From Asterochloris sp. CNOR1 (lineage: Eukaryota; Chlorophyta; Trebouxiophyceae; Trebouxiales; Trebouxiaceae), in assembly GCA_963969365.1 (NCBI GenBank), contig OZ017748.1, positions 2,911,001 through 2,975,000 on the forward strand: a stretch of DNA of 64,000 nt. Reading direction: 5' to 3'. The notes under the pieces were generated by a model. The model was not told where the DNA came from, searched no databases, and was given only the letters and a program-made list of their open reading frames with translations. This document shows positions 1 to 15,000 of this stretch, piece by piece (position 1 is the stretch's first letter; each line of letters opens with the position of its first letter). The position numbers and the translations under genes were made by a program.

Positions 1-3000
1 GCCGAGCGAACTCCATGATGTGATCAGCTTGTGGGTCATACACACCCTGACAGCCCATCCTTAGTGTCAAACAGCAGCTGCATCCTGCATGCCAAAGCGC
101 ATGCAGGAATGCCACAACACAGGGGCAACCCTGGAGCACCCTCTGAGCAGACTGCCCTGCGTTGGGCCAAAAAACCCCCCAAGCTCTGGCGGCCCATTTG
201 AAGGCCCACCTGTTACAAGCGGATCAAGTGATGCAGACCAGTTTCTCAAGCTGCCATGCAATGAGCCCCTCACCTTCACCATGTCAATGGGTCCCTGAGG
301 CTTAGGTGGCAGGCACCGCCCGACCACTGGACACTCGTACTCGCCCCCAGCAGGGGAGCTAAGCACCAATACGTCCCTGAAACCCTCGCCCACAGCAGTG
401 GGTTCAAACACCACCTCCACCTCCACTTCACTGCCCTCTGGACCAGCAGGGGCAGCTGCCACTGCTGGTTTGCACTCAAAGCCGGCCATGCCCTTGTTCC
501 TGAAGCTGCACTTGTAGTCAGCCTTATCGGCCAGCCAGTGCCTGAAGCGGTACACCTGCACAAGGGACAAGAATTTGAGAGTTCAAGTCTCAATCAGTTA
601 TCTAAGCCATGCCCACGTTCCCAGGAGGCCCTTTCCAGGTTGAGCATGTCTGGCTGCCAGAGCCAGCTCCCATGCCAAGTACCTGTTGCAATAGGCACCT
701 CACAGGCGTCACAATGTAGCTCACAAAGCCAATCCACCAGGCAAATCATCAGCTGGCAGCAGCCACCACGCAGGCCCAGCTCAGCACATGGCTACCACTC
801 CTGATCCTGAATCCTGAGCAGTTTTGGGCGCAAGTGCCTGAGCCAGGTGACGCTGCTGCCGGCATCTGCCACCGCCCACCTGCGTCTCAGTATTCCCCAG
901 CGCCACGCTGAAGGCCATGCTGCGCTCTGGTCCAGCAGGGGCCCCCTTCAGCCTCAAAGCATACTGGTACAGGCCAAGCTCCTTGCTGGTCAGCTTGAGC
1001 GTGGCTGCTGACTCCGCCGCCAGGAGGGGCCGGTAGGCCACATCCAGGGACGCAGTGCTGCTGGGCTGCACCACAATGCTGGCAGGCACCACCACCTGCA
1101 CATATAAAGCCCAAACAATGTTGGGATCAGAAAGCCAGCATGAAGTTATGATGTGCAGGCACAGCACAGGTCCTGCCAGATTAGCAGCAATGTCAAGAAC
1201 AGGGCCTCGGTTGGCATGATGCTCAAGAAGGAAGCCACTATGATTGCCCGCCGATGAAATGACACCGATGCCACTTCACATGGCCATGCTGCCCAGCACG
1301 CTGCATAGACTGCGCTGGATGCGATCCCCGCGTGACGATTGCCACAGGCTGAAAATGGACTCTCTGGTTCTGACCTGGAGCGCTTGGCTGCCCCGGCCAT
1401 CGTTCACTCACACAGGCAGAGCATGCAGGGAAGTGCAGCCCCGACAACGCCGCCTTGCTGCCCACCTGGCGGTTGTCACAGGCCACACCCATGGTGACAG
1501 CACTGGGGAGGGGGTTGTCCAGCATGACAGCCAGGCTGGTCTTCACCCGCACAGGGGACTCCAGCACCAGCGTGCCCAGCACCGCCGGCGGCGCCGCGGC
1601 AAAGGTCAGCTTGTAGAAGCTGTACTCCCCGGTGGCCTCATTCCTGAAGGTGACTGTGGCCGCAGTGGTGCCCTCGCTGTAGCAGTAGAAATGCAGGCGG
1701 CAGTCCTTCTGGGACAGGCCTGGCAAGTCGATGTGCTGGGGCCCTGCAGGCATTTAGGCAGGGGCCCTGGCACAGTGGCTCATCAGAGGCAGCATTCGAA
1801 TCTGCAGCTTCCTGGGCAAGCCTGGTCCCTGGGCAGGTCAAAGATTGGGGGCCTGCGGGCCATGCATGCAGGTGCACAGTGGCTCTCATAGGTCAGCATC
1901 ATATCAAACCAGCTTCGTGCAGACGCCTGGCCCTAGGGCAGGTCCTTGTGTACTGGCCAGCAGGGAGTGTGGGCAGTGATCGCTCAGCGGCCCTGGTATT
2001 GGCACAGCCATAGCATCAGAGCAGCTTCTTGGGCAAGTTTGGCCCCGGGACAGGCTACCCTGCTGGAGCCCCGCAGGGACTGTGGACAGGGTCTCATCTA
2101 AAAGCTGACACAATTGTGGCGGCCCCTTTGCTCGCGTCACCGGTCCAGAGTCCAGAGCAGCTGAGAAGCACACTGGTTGCCCCTGGTGGTGCAACTCAGT
2201 GGCACAGGCTCTCAGTGCTGTGGCTTGATTCCTCCAGGCTGCCAAATCAAGCTGGAAGCCCATGCCTTGGCCATGCATTGCTCACAGCTGCCACCAGGCA
2301 GTGTGCCCCACCTGTGAGCCGCGTGGCAGGGTCTGCCTGGCTGAGCTCCACCACCACTTTGAAGCGCTGTGGCTTGTTCAGCCAATTAGAAACCTTGAGG
2401 ACCTCCGTGTGAGCTGCCTTGGCTGTCACCTGCAGTGATGTGAATTTCGAAACACACTGGATGATCATGGGCCCAGAGGCAGTTGAGCCATGCACATGCA
2501 TCACAAACAGCAGCAGGCAGCTCCTCAGGAGGACCTCGCACCAGGACGCTGCATAAGCTTTGCGGGACCCACTTAATGGGCTAGTAAGCGCTGCATGCCA
2601 GCTTTGAAGAAGCAGGCCGACTGCTTCTCTGACAAGCAGTTGCTGATGAGGTTAAGCTCTAATGGGGTTTGCTGCAGTATCATCCAGCTGCTCCACAACC
2701 ATCCGCACTGAGGATGTGGGCACAGCTGGGGGTGCCCCTTGCTGCAGGGTGCTGGCCATGGCGGTCAAATTTCTGAACACAAGCCATCCCCTGGACCCCA
2801 CCTGCCGATGAATGGTGTCAGTGGGCTGTGGGTCATCTGCCACGCCCCGCAGAGAGAACTGCACCGCTGTGCCGTCCGGGATGGGGAAGAAGACGGAGCC
2901 CTCATGGGGCTTGTCAGCAGTGGCCATAGCCAGGGGCCTGTAGGTGATAGGGTACTTGGCGCTGCCGCCAGCAGGCACAGCCAACAGCTCAGGGCCGCTC

Positions 3001-6000
3001 CAGGTGTCATTGTGGACGACTGGAGCCAGCTGCCAGGGGGTGACTGAGGGGTTTGTTAAGGTCAGCTCCTGGGTGGCTGACCCACGGACGCTGGTGCGAA
3101 ACTCTATGGGGGCGCCCTCGGCTCTGGGGGCAGCACAGGCGCCCGTCAGTGTCAGGAACTTGGACACGCTGCCCTCCACCTGGCAGCTCACCTGCAGGGG
3201 CAGGCAGATAAGTATTTTCAGCGACGCTGTCCACCTTTGGGTTGTGGCACTGCGATCCTGCAGCATGCTGCCCTCTGCCTGGCAACGCCCTGCAAGGGCT
3301 TCAGTACACACAGGTGCTTGGCAGCAAGCACAATGCTGGTGTTGAGGTCCTGTGGGCGCCTGTGAGCATCAGAGCATTGATGTCTGATGTCCTGCACTGA
3401 CAACGCACCTGCTGGGCAGGGCAAGTTGACATGAGTGGCACTGGCAGCACATCTGGGCACTGCCGTGCTGCAGTATGCTGCCCTCCACCTGGCATCAGCA
3501 TGCCCTCGACCAGCACTGTGCAAAACAGGTAGTTCCATGTGTGCTCAAATGTCAGCTTCAAGACTTTGTGGGTGAGACCAGCTTCACTGTCTGCCAACTG
3601 CATCTGCCCATCATTTGTAGCAGCAAGGCTGCTCACAACTCTGTCAGACCCAGACTCTCCAGAGCCTGGATTTGTATCAATCCTGGGCCACCACGGCTGT
3701 CTCATCCTCTCACCCTCTCCACGCGAATGTCAGCATCAATGCTCCGCGGGTGGAAGGTGACTTCCAGCTTCACATCCTGCCCCGGTGCCAAGAACCCATC
3801 CCCTGGAACCACACTGAAGTGGGGGGCCAACGCCTTCATGTCAAAGGCAAATTTGGCCCCCACGTCGCCTGTGTTTTCCAGCTGCAGACGCCTGCTGGCC
3901 TGCAGGGCAGAAAGGGAAGCAGACGCTTCAAATTTCAATTCCAGATATTTCTCAAGGCGCCAGAAATGTGAATGATGGATTTGTGTTGATCAAGGAAGCG
4001 CAAGCAGCAAAGATTTCACGAAGAGCTGGGCAATATCTGGCAGGGAATGCACATGGAGATTGCAGGGCATAAGAAGCCAACATGATACCCATGATGCAAG
4101 CGGCAGTTGGTGCAGCGTAAACAGTATGCACAAGACAAGCACAACAAGGCCACTATCTTTTAGGCATGCCAAGGGGCTCTTGGAGCTCAAGGAAGCCAAC
4201 ATCACCTGAGAGCCAAGCACCACAGAGCCAAAGGGGATGTTGTCAGATGCCAGTTTGACCTCTGTACCCAGGCAGGCCCCCGACAGCGTGAGCAGGTGCA
4301 CGCTGACGCCAGCCACCTGCACACTTACATCCTCCCGCCAGGGACGCATGCGCTGGAGTGGCCTGCAGGCGAGTAGAGAGACAAGTCAGGGTGCTGCAGC
4401 CTGCTGCGACAGCCAGGGCCAAGGACCACAGCAGGATCTGTGGGGCAGAGCGCAGATGCTATTGGCGACACCAGATCCAGCTAAGTGGAGATGCACTAAT
4501 CCATGCAGCCCAGTGTGGCGGCCAGGCACGCCACAGGAATGTGGCTGGGCAGGCACAGCCGCCAGCAGCTGCGGTCTTAAGCACTTGTGAGGCATGTGCC
4601 AGCTTGAGCACAGTGCTGGCTGGCGGTGAGTGGCTGTGACTCAGGGAGGCCCCTGCTGGCAGTGGGACAGTGCCAAAGGGCAGAACCGCCACCCTGATCA
4701 CCTGTACATGAACGTGAGGTCAGCTCTATCTCGTCCCCGCAGCAGCTGCTCGGGGGGCAGCACCTCCACACCATACTGCTGCAGCCTCCCAGCTGCCTCC
4801 CACAGAGCCATGCTGTAGGTGACCCTGCTCAAATTCACCACCTGCAGGCAGACTCTTCCTCGGCATCTGGGTTTATGTGAGCCACCGTGACCCTCTGCAG
4901 CTGAGCGTGGTGCCAGATGCACATTGCAGGAGTGCCGACTGGCCAGACAGAGCTCCATCCTGCAAGGTTATGCCCCAATAAGCTTGGAGCCTGGCAAGGA
5001 ACGCATTGCTGCAGCACATGGTGACGCCCAGCCGTGTGCAGCCTCACCTGCACAGTCTTGCTGGCCTGTGAGCCCTTGCTCACAGAGCCCAGGTGCAGGT
5101 TCTGGTGAGCAGGGCTGGCGCAGCTCAGCCGCAGCGGCACGGCCTCGCCCACGATGAGCACATTGACCACGTACAGGCCATTGATGTTGACTGGGACTGT
5201 CTCTGAATAGGTGCGGGCCTGCTGGGGGGTGAAGGTGATGGCCACGTTGCAGGCCTCACCTGGCTGCAGCGCTGAGGTGGGGCTGCTGACCTGAAGGTCC
5301 TCTGTGTCCTCAAACCTGCAGCAGGAATAACGGCGGGGCATGAGGTGGGCCCTTGAGATGATGTGCACCTCACACCTGCAGCCCAGCAGGCAGCAGCAGT
5401 GGGGTTTGAGATAGGCCCTGAAGAATACTTATTGTGTCCTTCAGATTGCATAGGTCTCTATAGGTACTCTAAAATCCCAGAAGTGCATCGGCATTCCACA
5501 GCTCTTCTGTCAACGAGGCATGCCGGCAGCCTGCAGGTGAGTCAAGACAGGGGCCTTTCTTCAGACTTCAAGCTCTGCAGCAGCTGTAAGCTCGCACAGA
5601 CAGGGCTATGTGAGGGCTGAGCTTCAGCTGGCTGCAGAGTTGCAAAGACCAGCAGGTAGCCAGCAGGAAGAAGCCAAGCATGCAGCCTGCCACGCCGGCA
5701 GTGACATAAGCAGAATGTTGGTCGCGCAGGCCTGTGCTGCTGAGGCATGCAGAGCATGCAGGAGCAAACAAGTCTGCCCAAAGCTTGCAGCTGACGCAAT
5801 GACAGGACACATGCGTGCTGCTCTCTGTCAAGCAGGCTCAAAGTCGGCCTCAGACAGACCTTGTTAGCTCCCTAAGGCTGCTTTGATTGCAAGAGCCATG
5901 ACATGACTCACTCGATGCTGAAATTCAGCTCTGCCTTGTCATTGTTGCGCAGGCGGAGCTTGACCTCCTGGGGCTGCATGCCACGCTGGTGCACCAAACA

Positions 6001-9000
6001 GGGCCCAAAGTCATGCTTCAAGAAACTGAGGTCCAGCGCCGGCTTGTGCCCCACCCCTGCACCGCAGGCAACACCTGTGGCCCAAGCCGTCACTGCATTG
6101 AAGGCAAGCTGACATGATAACACAGCTCCAGGCTGTGGGGGCATATCCCGCTGCAAGTTAACAGGCCCGACCAGGAAGAGCAACGATGTCCTGCCAGCAT
6201 GCGCCAGATGAGTGTGACACTTGTTGAGGTGTCATATGGAGGGCCCTGAGACCTGATCAGCGCTTGGCTCCCAGCAGACTTAGCCCTGGCTGGGAGCGGG
6301 GACCCCCACCTGACAGGAGCAGCGTGTAGGTGCTGCCATTGACGACCTGGCAGGTGACCTTGTAGCTGCTGAGTGTGTGGGCTGAGTGGGGGTTGTAGCA
6401 CAGCCTGCACACTGAGCGGCCGCCCTTGCCAACCATGCCAGCTGCAGGGTCCACAGACACCCTGGGATCCTCACCAACCTGTCAGAACCAGAGGAAATGT
6501 TGGACCTTGAGAGCCGCAGGGTGAACAGCAAATGCAAGCAGGCTGCCACAGTATGGCTGACAGCAGCTGTCGACATGCAGGGCATCAGGAGTCGGACACA
6601 GCTGTGTGAGGGTCCAGAAGAGGGGATTGCTCATGGTGTGCACGGGTGCCCACCTTCCAGACGTAGTCGAACTTCAGCAGCCCAGAGTTTACGAGGGCCA
6701 GCGTCTTGACGCAACGCTCGTTGACCAGCACCTGCATTGTCACGCCTCGTTGAAGAATTGCCACCACATCTGACCGGCTAGGCTGCAGCCCCTGAGCAGA
6801 CCTGTAAACTCCTCAGCTGCGCTGACTCGGCCAAGCAGCATCAGGCAAAGGCCGAACTGCAAAAGGCATCTCAAATCACACCCCTTGAGAAACATTGCCA
6901 ACCATAGGGGCCACGGTCTGAGGTCTGAGGACAGCACACACCTGCCCATCATGTAGGTCAAGATGCGCAGCCAGCAGAATGCCAAATATGTGGGCCATGG
7001 TTTTGCTCAAGGCAGACATAACCTGCAGCCAGAAACAGAACAAAGGACCACCACGTACCTGCCCCCAGTCAACGCTGTTGGGCACATCCGGCGACAGATG
7101 CACCAGCTGCCCATCTGCAGTCTCCATCTGCAGGCTGTTGTGCACAGCATAGCCCTCGCCCTTTACATTTAGCATCAGCCGGCTGGGCTTGCGCTTGACC
7201 AGGCAGGCCACATTGTAATTGCTGGCAGCCTCCACACGAGGGTGGAAGGTGACTTGCAAAGCCAGGCTGCTGTTGGGCTGCACTGTGCCACTGCTGGGAG
7301 CGAATGTGACAGTTGGCTTCTTCCCTGCAGGCAGAGCAGTTAGAGGAGATGAGGTTCTGCAAACCTGGGTGTCAGGAGGGTGCATAGACGGGAAGGAGAC
7401 CATGCCTGCACTCTGGCCTGAGGCAGCCCTCATCATCCATGCCATGGCAGCCATGCAGAGGTAGATCAGCCATTGTCTTTGTTGGTCAGGGCCGCTGCCT
7501 TGCTGCTGACACAGTTTGCCAGTGCATGCAATGCTCGGCGTGCCTTTCTGCAGCAGAGCCATCTTCTGTGCAGGTTAGCACTTGTGCAAACAGCCAGTCA
7601 TGTGCGCCATGTCCTTGTCTGGCACCCGTGTTGCAGGGCAGCCAGACGTGCTGAGGCGTGCTCTTGATGACGGTTGTGGCGTCAATGGTGGGCTCGTCTA
7701 ATGCCATACAGTGTGCCAGCTTATGGGGCAGTCCGCATGCCTCACCTGTGCTCTCAATGACTGCATCTGTTGCGTCAAAGGTGGCCCTGTCCAGCTGGAA
7801 CTCAAAGGGCAGGTGCTCGCTGTTGATGAGGCGCACAGTCTCTGTGGTGCGGCCCCCAACCAGCACCTTCCCAAAGTTGAGTCCAGGGCGGTCAAAGGCC
7901 ACCCGCGGCTCAGCCACCTTGCCCACCAGCAAAAACTGGACCTCCAGCTTGTGCTCAGGTATGCTGAAGCGCCAGAACGATTCCTGCAAAGAAAGCACTG
8001 CTGCATGGTTGAGTGACAGAACAACTTCTGCAGCTCGACAACTAAGTTGTGCTCAAGCATGCTGTGGTGCAGAGACATGACTCCTGTGGGCATGCACAGA
8101 GGCTGCCAGAGCTGCAACTTGAGGAAATGCCCAAGGGCGCCAACAGGCAGGAGAAAGAGCTGCAGCTTGATGTCAGGCCTTGTCAGGGATATCTGAAGCG
8201 CTGGCAACAGTATTCACAGGCACAGAGGGAGGCACCGAGGGAGCCACAGCTGCCCTGTGCGTCTTTAGAGGAGTGGCAGGGGCTGATGGTTGCAGCTGGT
8301 GGCCTTGCATCATCATGACTGTACTCAAGCTGTTGACTGAATGTGGAAGCCCTGAGTGCAGATGAGGGTCAACATCAAAGATGCCAGGACTGAGCTGGTG
8401 CAGAGGAGGCTTGCCTGCAGCTGATCCTCTGCTGGGGTATACTCGAAGGCCATCTCGTAGCGCAGGCCGCCTGCCACCACACCAGTGCGTGTGTTACACT
8501 TGAAGGCAGAGTCAGCTGCCCGCAGCGCCCCTGGGGCCACCACCTGGTCCCACTGGAACTCATAGGGCAGACTGGTGGGGTTGAGCACCCAGAAGCGCTG
8601 CACGTTGCGCACCTGCAATGTATGGTGCATGATTCGGTCGCTGATCTCAAGTCAGAAGAGCTCAGCGCTAGGCCCCAACTTCATGCCAAAGGTGCATGCA
8701 GCATCTGTTGCATGACTCAACGCGCCAGAACTTGAGGACTGAAGGTGCCTGGCAAGAAAGCAGCGGCCCCTGCCGCTTGGGCTGGACACGGTGGTACCCC
8801 AAAGGTGGCCTGAAATCGTCCTGCCCTGCAACGGGGATGGAGGCCAGACTCCCAGGGAATGCAAAGCTACACATACGGATGTTGACCTGGAAGCACCAGC
8901 CACAGTGCCCCAGTAGAACCTTGGGCAGTGCAGTGCTGAGTCCCTCCTGCAACAGAGTGCTTGAGCAACCCCGTTGTACCTTGATGCCCAGTGACTCTAT

Positions 9001-12000
9001 CTCCAGCACCTTGATGGCAGGATCCAGGGGGCCTAGGTCGCCGCTTGGTCCCCGGCGGTCCGAAGCTCTCCGGCCTGCACTCAGGTGGCCACAGCACGTT
9101 GTCAGACAGGTGCACATGGCCTCCCTTTCACAAAGCTGCCCATGTCATGCAGTCAACCAGCTGACAAGGCAGTGCTGGGCAGCTGCCAGCCTGCTGCACA
9201 TCTGCATGCAGGCTGCCTCTGCAGGGCCGCGGCCCACTGCCGTCCACTGCTGAACAGCTGGGCTGCTGCATGAACTGGCTGCGCAAGTCTGCGGGGCGCA
9301 GCACGCGCAGCAGGCCCCACCTCCTGTGAGGTAATCGCTGACTGGCAGGTCAAAGTAACACCATGGCCGCAGCACGCTGCCACTGATGGCACGGCGGGGC
9401 TGCTGGGCGGTTGCTGCCAGGTTGGCAACCGTGCCCTGAAGGGCCCGCTCACAGTCCACCACCTCCTGTGGACTGAAGCGGACACTGATCTGGGCAGTCT
9501 CTCCTGCAGCCAGGCTGCCACCAGAGGGCTCCACCTGCAGGATGAAGTCAGGGAGCGTGAATGCATGCAAGCAATTGTGATAAGTCGTCTTCGGGTTGCT
9601 TGCTGCTCACAACCTTCTCATGGAAGCAACCAGCAGAATGCTGGGTCCATGACAGCGGCTGGCATTGCACAAGGCAGGCTTGGCCTGCACTGGCGGCATG
9701 CAGCGTGCTTGTGTCTGTGCCTTGCCTGGTACAAGCTGGTGGGGTCAGGCTGACCGTCCGACATCAGCACGGCCCACTTGAAATTCAGGCGGGCCATGCT
9801 GGTGTTCTTGAGCGGGAAGGTGAAGCCCCTGGTCTGGAACATGACAGTAGGGCGGAAGGCAATGGGACTTAGCTCACACTCAATCTTGGCATCATCTGAG
9901 ACAGCTGACACCTGCAGCAGACGGCAGGCAGAGCTAAGAGGTATCTGCAAGAAGGCCTTGCACCCCTCCACCACATCAAGGCCAGTGAGTAAAGCCTGGC
10001 TACTCAAGGCTACATCAGCCTGGCACCTGCACAGCCAGAGCCAGCAGGGTGCAGCAGCATGCAGGCACAAGAGTTCGCGCATACAGCCAGGCCGGCGTGC
10101 ACAAGACGTGATGCTGCTGCAACACACTGTCAACGCACCATCTCTGCTTGTGCACAGCAGGCACATGGCAGAATCCATCCAAGGCCCTCACATGCTGCCT
10201 ACCCTCATGCCGTGCAGAAGCTGTTCAGCAGTGGCGTCCATTGCCAAAGAGCACCCACCTTGAGTTGAGCGGCGCTGCAGCCTCCAAGACAAGCTGCTTC
10301 CAGAACAACAAGCAAACGCAGTAGATGTCCCCTGTACAGGCAGGTGTTGCTGCAGCCAAAGAGCTCAAGATGCGTCACCCAAGGTTGACAATGTCGCCAT
10401 GCGGACCTTTCACCAGCTGTGAGCTCACAAGCTGTGACCAAGTGCTGCAACACCTCAGTCCCCATGCTCTGTGACAAGCATGAACTCATAGCAACGAGGA
10501 CCGAATCTTACATAACTGACCTTGAGCAACCGCTGCAGGACCTCAGCCCCCTTGCCAGTGACAAGCTCCACCTTGGGCTCAGCCTCAGGGCCAGCTGCCC
10601 CTTCCACCCTCCTGTTGTCCCAGTCAGCAACTGCTGCAGCGCCCCCAGGGTACCGAAGCTCAGTCCCCTTCATCACGACAGCCTGAGCCTTCAGCTGTGC
10701 AGGAGCTGAGCTGCGGAATGTGACTGTGATGTCCTTGACAGACCCTGCTGAGATGTGGCCGATGGATGGCGAGATGGTGAGGTTCGGCACTGCTGGCCAC
10801 TCAAACCTGCAGGCAGGGGAAGGCCTGGCCTCTTGGCACACAGAGTGGCCTCAGGTCTGCAGCTTTTCAACTGATTGCAGTGCGGCTGGGCTGATGCTGA
10901 GCTTGTGGAGTTTGAGTGCCAGCCAGCTGTGACAAGGTGCTGCAGGCTGTCGTCAATACCAGCCCTGCATGCTTGTCTGTCCATCGCAGCTAGGCGGGCG
11001 CACCTGTAGTGCTTCTCAGACATGCTCCTGAGCGTGAAGCTCATCTGGGCAGGCACGTTCAGGGGGACATCATCCAGCTTGAGCTCATCAACTGACTCCC
11101 CAGGTAGGCCTTCAAAGGCCAGCACCTCCATGTAGCACTCCCCCGTGACAGGGATCCTCATGTGCTCAAAGGGGTTCTGCTGCACCTCCACCAATAGCTA
11201 CAGGGCAGAAGACCGGCTGGAGGAAGAAGTCCATGTTTGCTGAATCTGTTGCGCAGCCAGCTGGCTCCAGGGGAACATGCTCAGCAGCATGTTTTGTATG
11301 CCAGATAGATGTTAGACAGAGCCAGGCGCGAACATGCCTCATCCTGGCGTCTGGAGCACGGCATGCAGCACGCAGCCTGCATCTCCACACGACTGTCTGG
11401 AATGACAGTAATACTGGCCTCTGATCCTTAACAGACAGCACACATCTGAGCCTGCTGCACGACCTGTGCAACATCTGCTCTGCGTTGCAGGGCACAGGTC
11501 AGCATCAGCTGCTGCCCCCAGGTCCTTCCAACCTTCTCACCTCATGGGTGTGCTGCTTCACCTCGGCAGCAGCAAACTCCAGCACCAGCTGCTGCGCCTG
11601 CTTGCTCTGCAGGCTGACTGTGCGGGAGCCACCCTGCAGCTTGAAGGCTGCATGTGCCTCCATTGAGATGCGGGCAGTGGCCGGCAGAAGCCCATTGTTG
11701 CGCAGCGTGACTACCTCTGTCGCCATCTTGCCCTGCACATAGTGCCAGGCAGCCATCAGCACAAGCGCAGAGGCGCATTCTGCACTGGCATGCTATGAAG
11801 GAGTCCCCCTCAAGGCAGGAGTGTTTGAGGCCGGTTGATACACGTTGTGCAGCCTCCAACGGTCTGGTACCAGCTGTCAACACTGCTGGCTTTGGGTAGC
11901 CTGACTGCTCTTAGGCAGGCGCACCTTGAGCAGCCTGGCAAACTTGATGGCGGGGGCTCCCTTCTCAGCCCCAGGCAGCTCCAAACTGAGTGAGGGCAGG

Positions 12001-15000
12001 GTCCCCTCTCCCCTCAGCTCGCAGCTGAATGCCTTGGTGGCAGGATGGGAGCCACCCTCCACTGCTGCCTCGAAGGTCGCAGCATAGCTGCGGATGGCCA
12101 CCGGGCTGAAGGACAGCGTCACGTAGCGAGCCTCGTTGGGAGGCAGGACGAGCTGCGGGGGCTGCACCTCCATTGGGAAAGCGCCCTGGACTGGGGCACC
12201 GCTGGGCTTGATGGTGAAGTTCACTGTGGCCTGGACCTGCAGGCGCGAGAGGACCAGACCTGTCTCAGCAGGTGTTCTGCTCAGGCTGCCAGGCCCCTGG
12301 TGCCTTGTTGCCAGGAAGGTGTGCATGACGCCCGCATCAGCAGACCTCGTGACCCCTGCTGAAGCTAGCCAGGATCAGCAGGGCTTGTGAGCCCTGTTGA
12401 AGCTCAAGAGACCCTTATGACGGAGCACATATGGGGCTGGTGCAGCAGACCTCAGGCTGACCTTGGTGGGGTTGGCCATCTTCAGGTTGGCCCTGACGCC
12501 AGCAAAAGCCCCCTCAGCACCAGACTGCCCACCCAGGGCAGCCAGCATCGTCCCAAAGTCAAAGAGGCGCTCCTCTCGTGCATACTGGCAGCGCCTGGGG
12601 GCAAAGGGGTCCACCCTGCTGACCACGGTGTGCTCCTCAAAGATGGCCTCGATGTTGGAGGCGTCGATCCCTGGGATCACTGACTCCCCTGCCAACTCGT
12701 ACGGGATGCCCTCAGGACAGTCTGCATAGTCCCTGCGGTACAGCAGCTGGGTGCTGACGGCAGTGACTGAAAGGCAGCTGCAACATCTAGCAAGTCTCGT
12801 GAGCGGCTTGCATAGCATGAGATTGATGGCCTGTGCTGCGAAGGCTGGTGGCTGCTCTCTGCAATGCACAGCTTTTTAGCTGATGACTTGGCCAGTAGCA
12901 CCTTGAGATGCTCTGGCAAGACATCTAGCAGACAGCAAGCAGCCAGATGGTGGGTGTTGCAGCTGGCTGCGGGTGCACCCAATTGAACTGCACCGTGTGC
13001 ATTGTTCTATGTACAGGACAACTTGAAGAGTGTCCTGATGGCAACAACTGAAAGACCCTGGCTGTCTTGCGCCGTGCTTGGTCGGCAGCAAGCACTGGAT
13101 GTAGCACCACTAGCTGTATGTGACTTGCATGCTGAGAAGCAAGCACTTGTGACTGGCAAGGACTCGTCAGCCCCACCTGTCGCTGATGTCCAAGCCCAGC
13201 CGCTCCACGCATGCCTGCTCCCCTTCTGCCTTGAAGGTCACGCTGACACCCTGCTTGCTGCCAGGAGCAATCACAGCTGTGGCAGGCGCTGCGCTGAAGG
13301 CCCCAAGGGTGAGGCCAGCATCTGGCGGAGGCGCTGCCTCTTTCTTTCCAGCCTTGCCAGTAACTGGTGGTGGCATTGCTGCTGCAGCTGCGCCGGCCTG
13401 CAGGTGTGAAGCTGACTGAATGAAACGCTCATGGCACCTGGCAGAGCCTTGACATGCTGGCAGCCATTTGGCAGCAAAGCTAGCTCATGATCTGCAGGTG
13501 TGGGCAAGCTAAAGCGCCAGAATGCTACGCTGTGCTCTCCACAAATAACTTCAACGGCCTCCGCAGTGACGCCTGCGTTGGCCTTTAGTGACGTTTTCGA
13601 GCAAGCCCAAAACCTTGCAAGAAGCCTTGCAAAACCCACTAACAGCGTGCCACGGCATGTGGCTTACCTGGCCCAGGGCGAGGTTGAAAACCTTGAGGGT
13701 GACGGGGAAGTCCCCCATGTTGGTGATGTCAAAGGAACGAGGTTTGGAGCTCGTGTTGCACATGACAGGCCCAAAGCTGATGCCTCTGGCAGGCGTGATT
13801 GCATACCTTGAGAAGGCTGCCCGCAAGTTCACCTGCAAGCATGCTGCCAGTCTTTCATCACTACGCAGGCATGGCAACAGCTCAATACGGGTGCCACTGA
13901 CCACATTCCCCCGAGGCTGCCTGCAAGTTGGGCCGCAAGCATGAAGCCAGATACTCTCTAGTGTGTGCTGCATGACAGGGGGAGCTGTGGCGCTGCGCCT
14001 GATATGACAGACTATGTGGGAGCCCAGTTGACTGCATTGCTGCACGGGGGCAGCTGTGCAACAGCACATCTGACAGCATTTTCCAACTGTGAGCAGTCGC
14101 CGAGCAGTCTTGGCCGCCATGACACATGCAGGCATGTACACTCACCATCAGAGGCAAGGTGCTCTCCTTGAGCCCTGTCATGGGCTCAATGAGGGCCACC
14201 GAGACGTCATTGTTGCCCACCATCGTCACCTCACGCCTCAGGGCACGGCCCCTGCGGAACACATTGCCATCACCTCTAACGTGAACATCTCTTGCCGGCA
14301 GCACTCCAAAGACAGCTCAACGGTCAGCCTCAGGGGCCGCCACGGCGGGGCAGCGAACAATGTTGATGTGAAGGCAAAGGCAAAGCCAGGTGATTACATG
14401 AGGTGCAGCTGCCAGCTGGTGCAGTCATGTCCTCAATCTCAGCTATGCAGCCCCACTGCCTAAGCCGAGGGAGTGGAAGCAGCTGGGACCCATGGACGCC
14501 TCTTAGCCACCCACTTGTTGAACTGGAGCTCCACTGCCTGCTGTGCGCCAGGCGCAATGCTCCCCACATCCGGTACGATGGTGAACATTTCCCTGATCAG
14601 GCCGCCGCGACTCTGGAACTTGAAGGCGACAGGGTACTTGCCGCCATTGACCAGGGTCACCGTCTTAGTGGCTTCCTCTGTTGCCTTCATGAGCCCAAAG
14701 TCAAGCGCTGTGGCTGCTGCATCAGGCAGGCGCAGCTGCGTCTCGATGATGTACGCCTCGCCCTTGAGGGCAATGGGCACCTCCTGAGCTGTAGGTTGGA
14801 CGCCCTGCACATCTGTGACCTGCAAGCCACAGCAGAAGGTTTGCACAGCAACAAGATGTGTGCCTTTCTCAACATCAATGTGCACCTCCTGGTCTGCAGA
14901 CACCCCTGGATCTTCATCAAACATGCCAAGCCTTCGACAGAATGAGCGTCAGGGCGGCTGACCTGGCCAGCGATACCACTGCCATGACAGCACTAGAGCA

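Larger units (their letters stand above)
1..9911 (-). other. HYDIN: HYDIN exons 53-71: C-terminal ASH repeats
   Basis: Exons: 9726-9911, about 9321-9534, 8980-9074, 8415-8612, 7746-7983, 7059-7324, 6654-6731, 6310-6478, 5912-6074, 5048-5315, 4702-4841, 4206-4362, 3714-3899, 2802-3191, 2312-2429, 1466-1743, 880-1095, 274-555, and possibly 1-46. They encode FWRFSIPEHKLEVQFLLVGK, YPITYRPLAMATADKPHEG with FFPIPDGTAVQFSLRG, NWLNKPQRFKVVVEL, FRNEATGEYSFYKLTF and SSPAGGEYECPVVGRC, closely following the animal C terminus. The introns after exons 53 and 56 start with GC. Exon 71 at the edge is only a proposal: the acceptor at 47-51 is in phase, but the peptide is too short to identify. Confidence 0.87.

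Noticed and set aside
1244-1891. Plus-strand open frame of 215 codons
   Set aside because: It lies opposite HYDIN exon 68 (1466-1743), which has family sequence and splice sites; the plus frame matches nothing recognisable.
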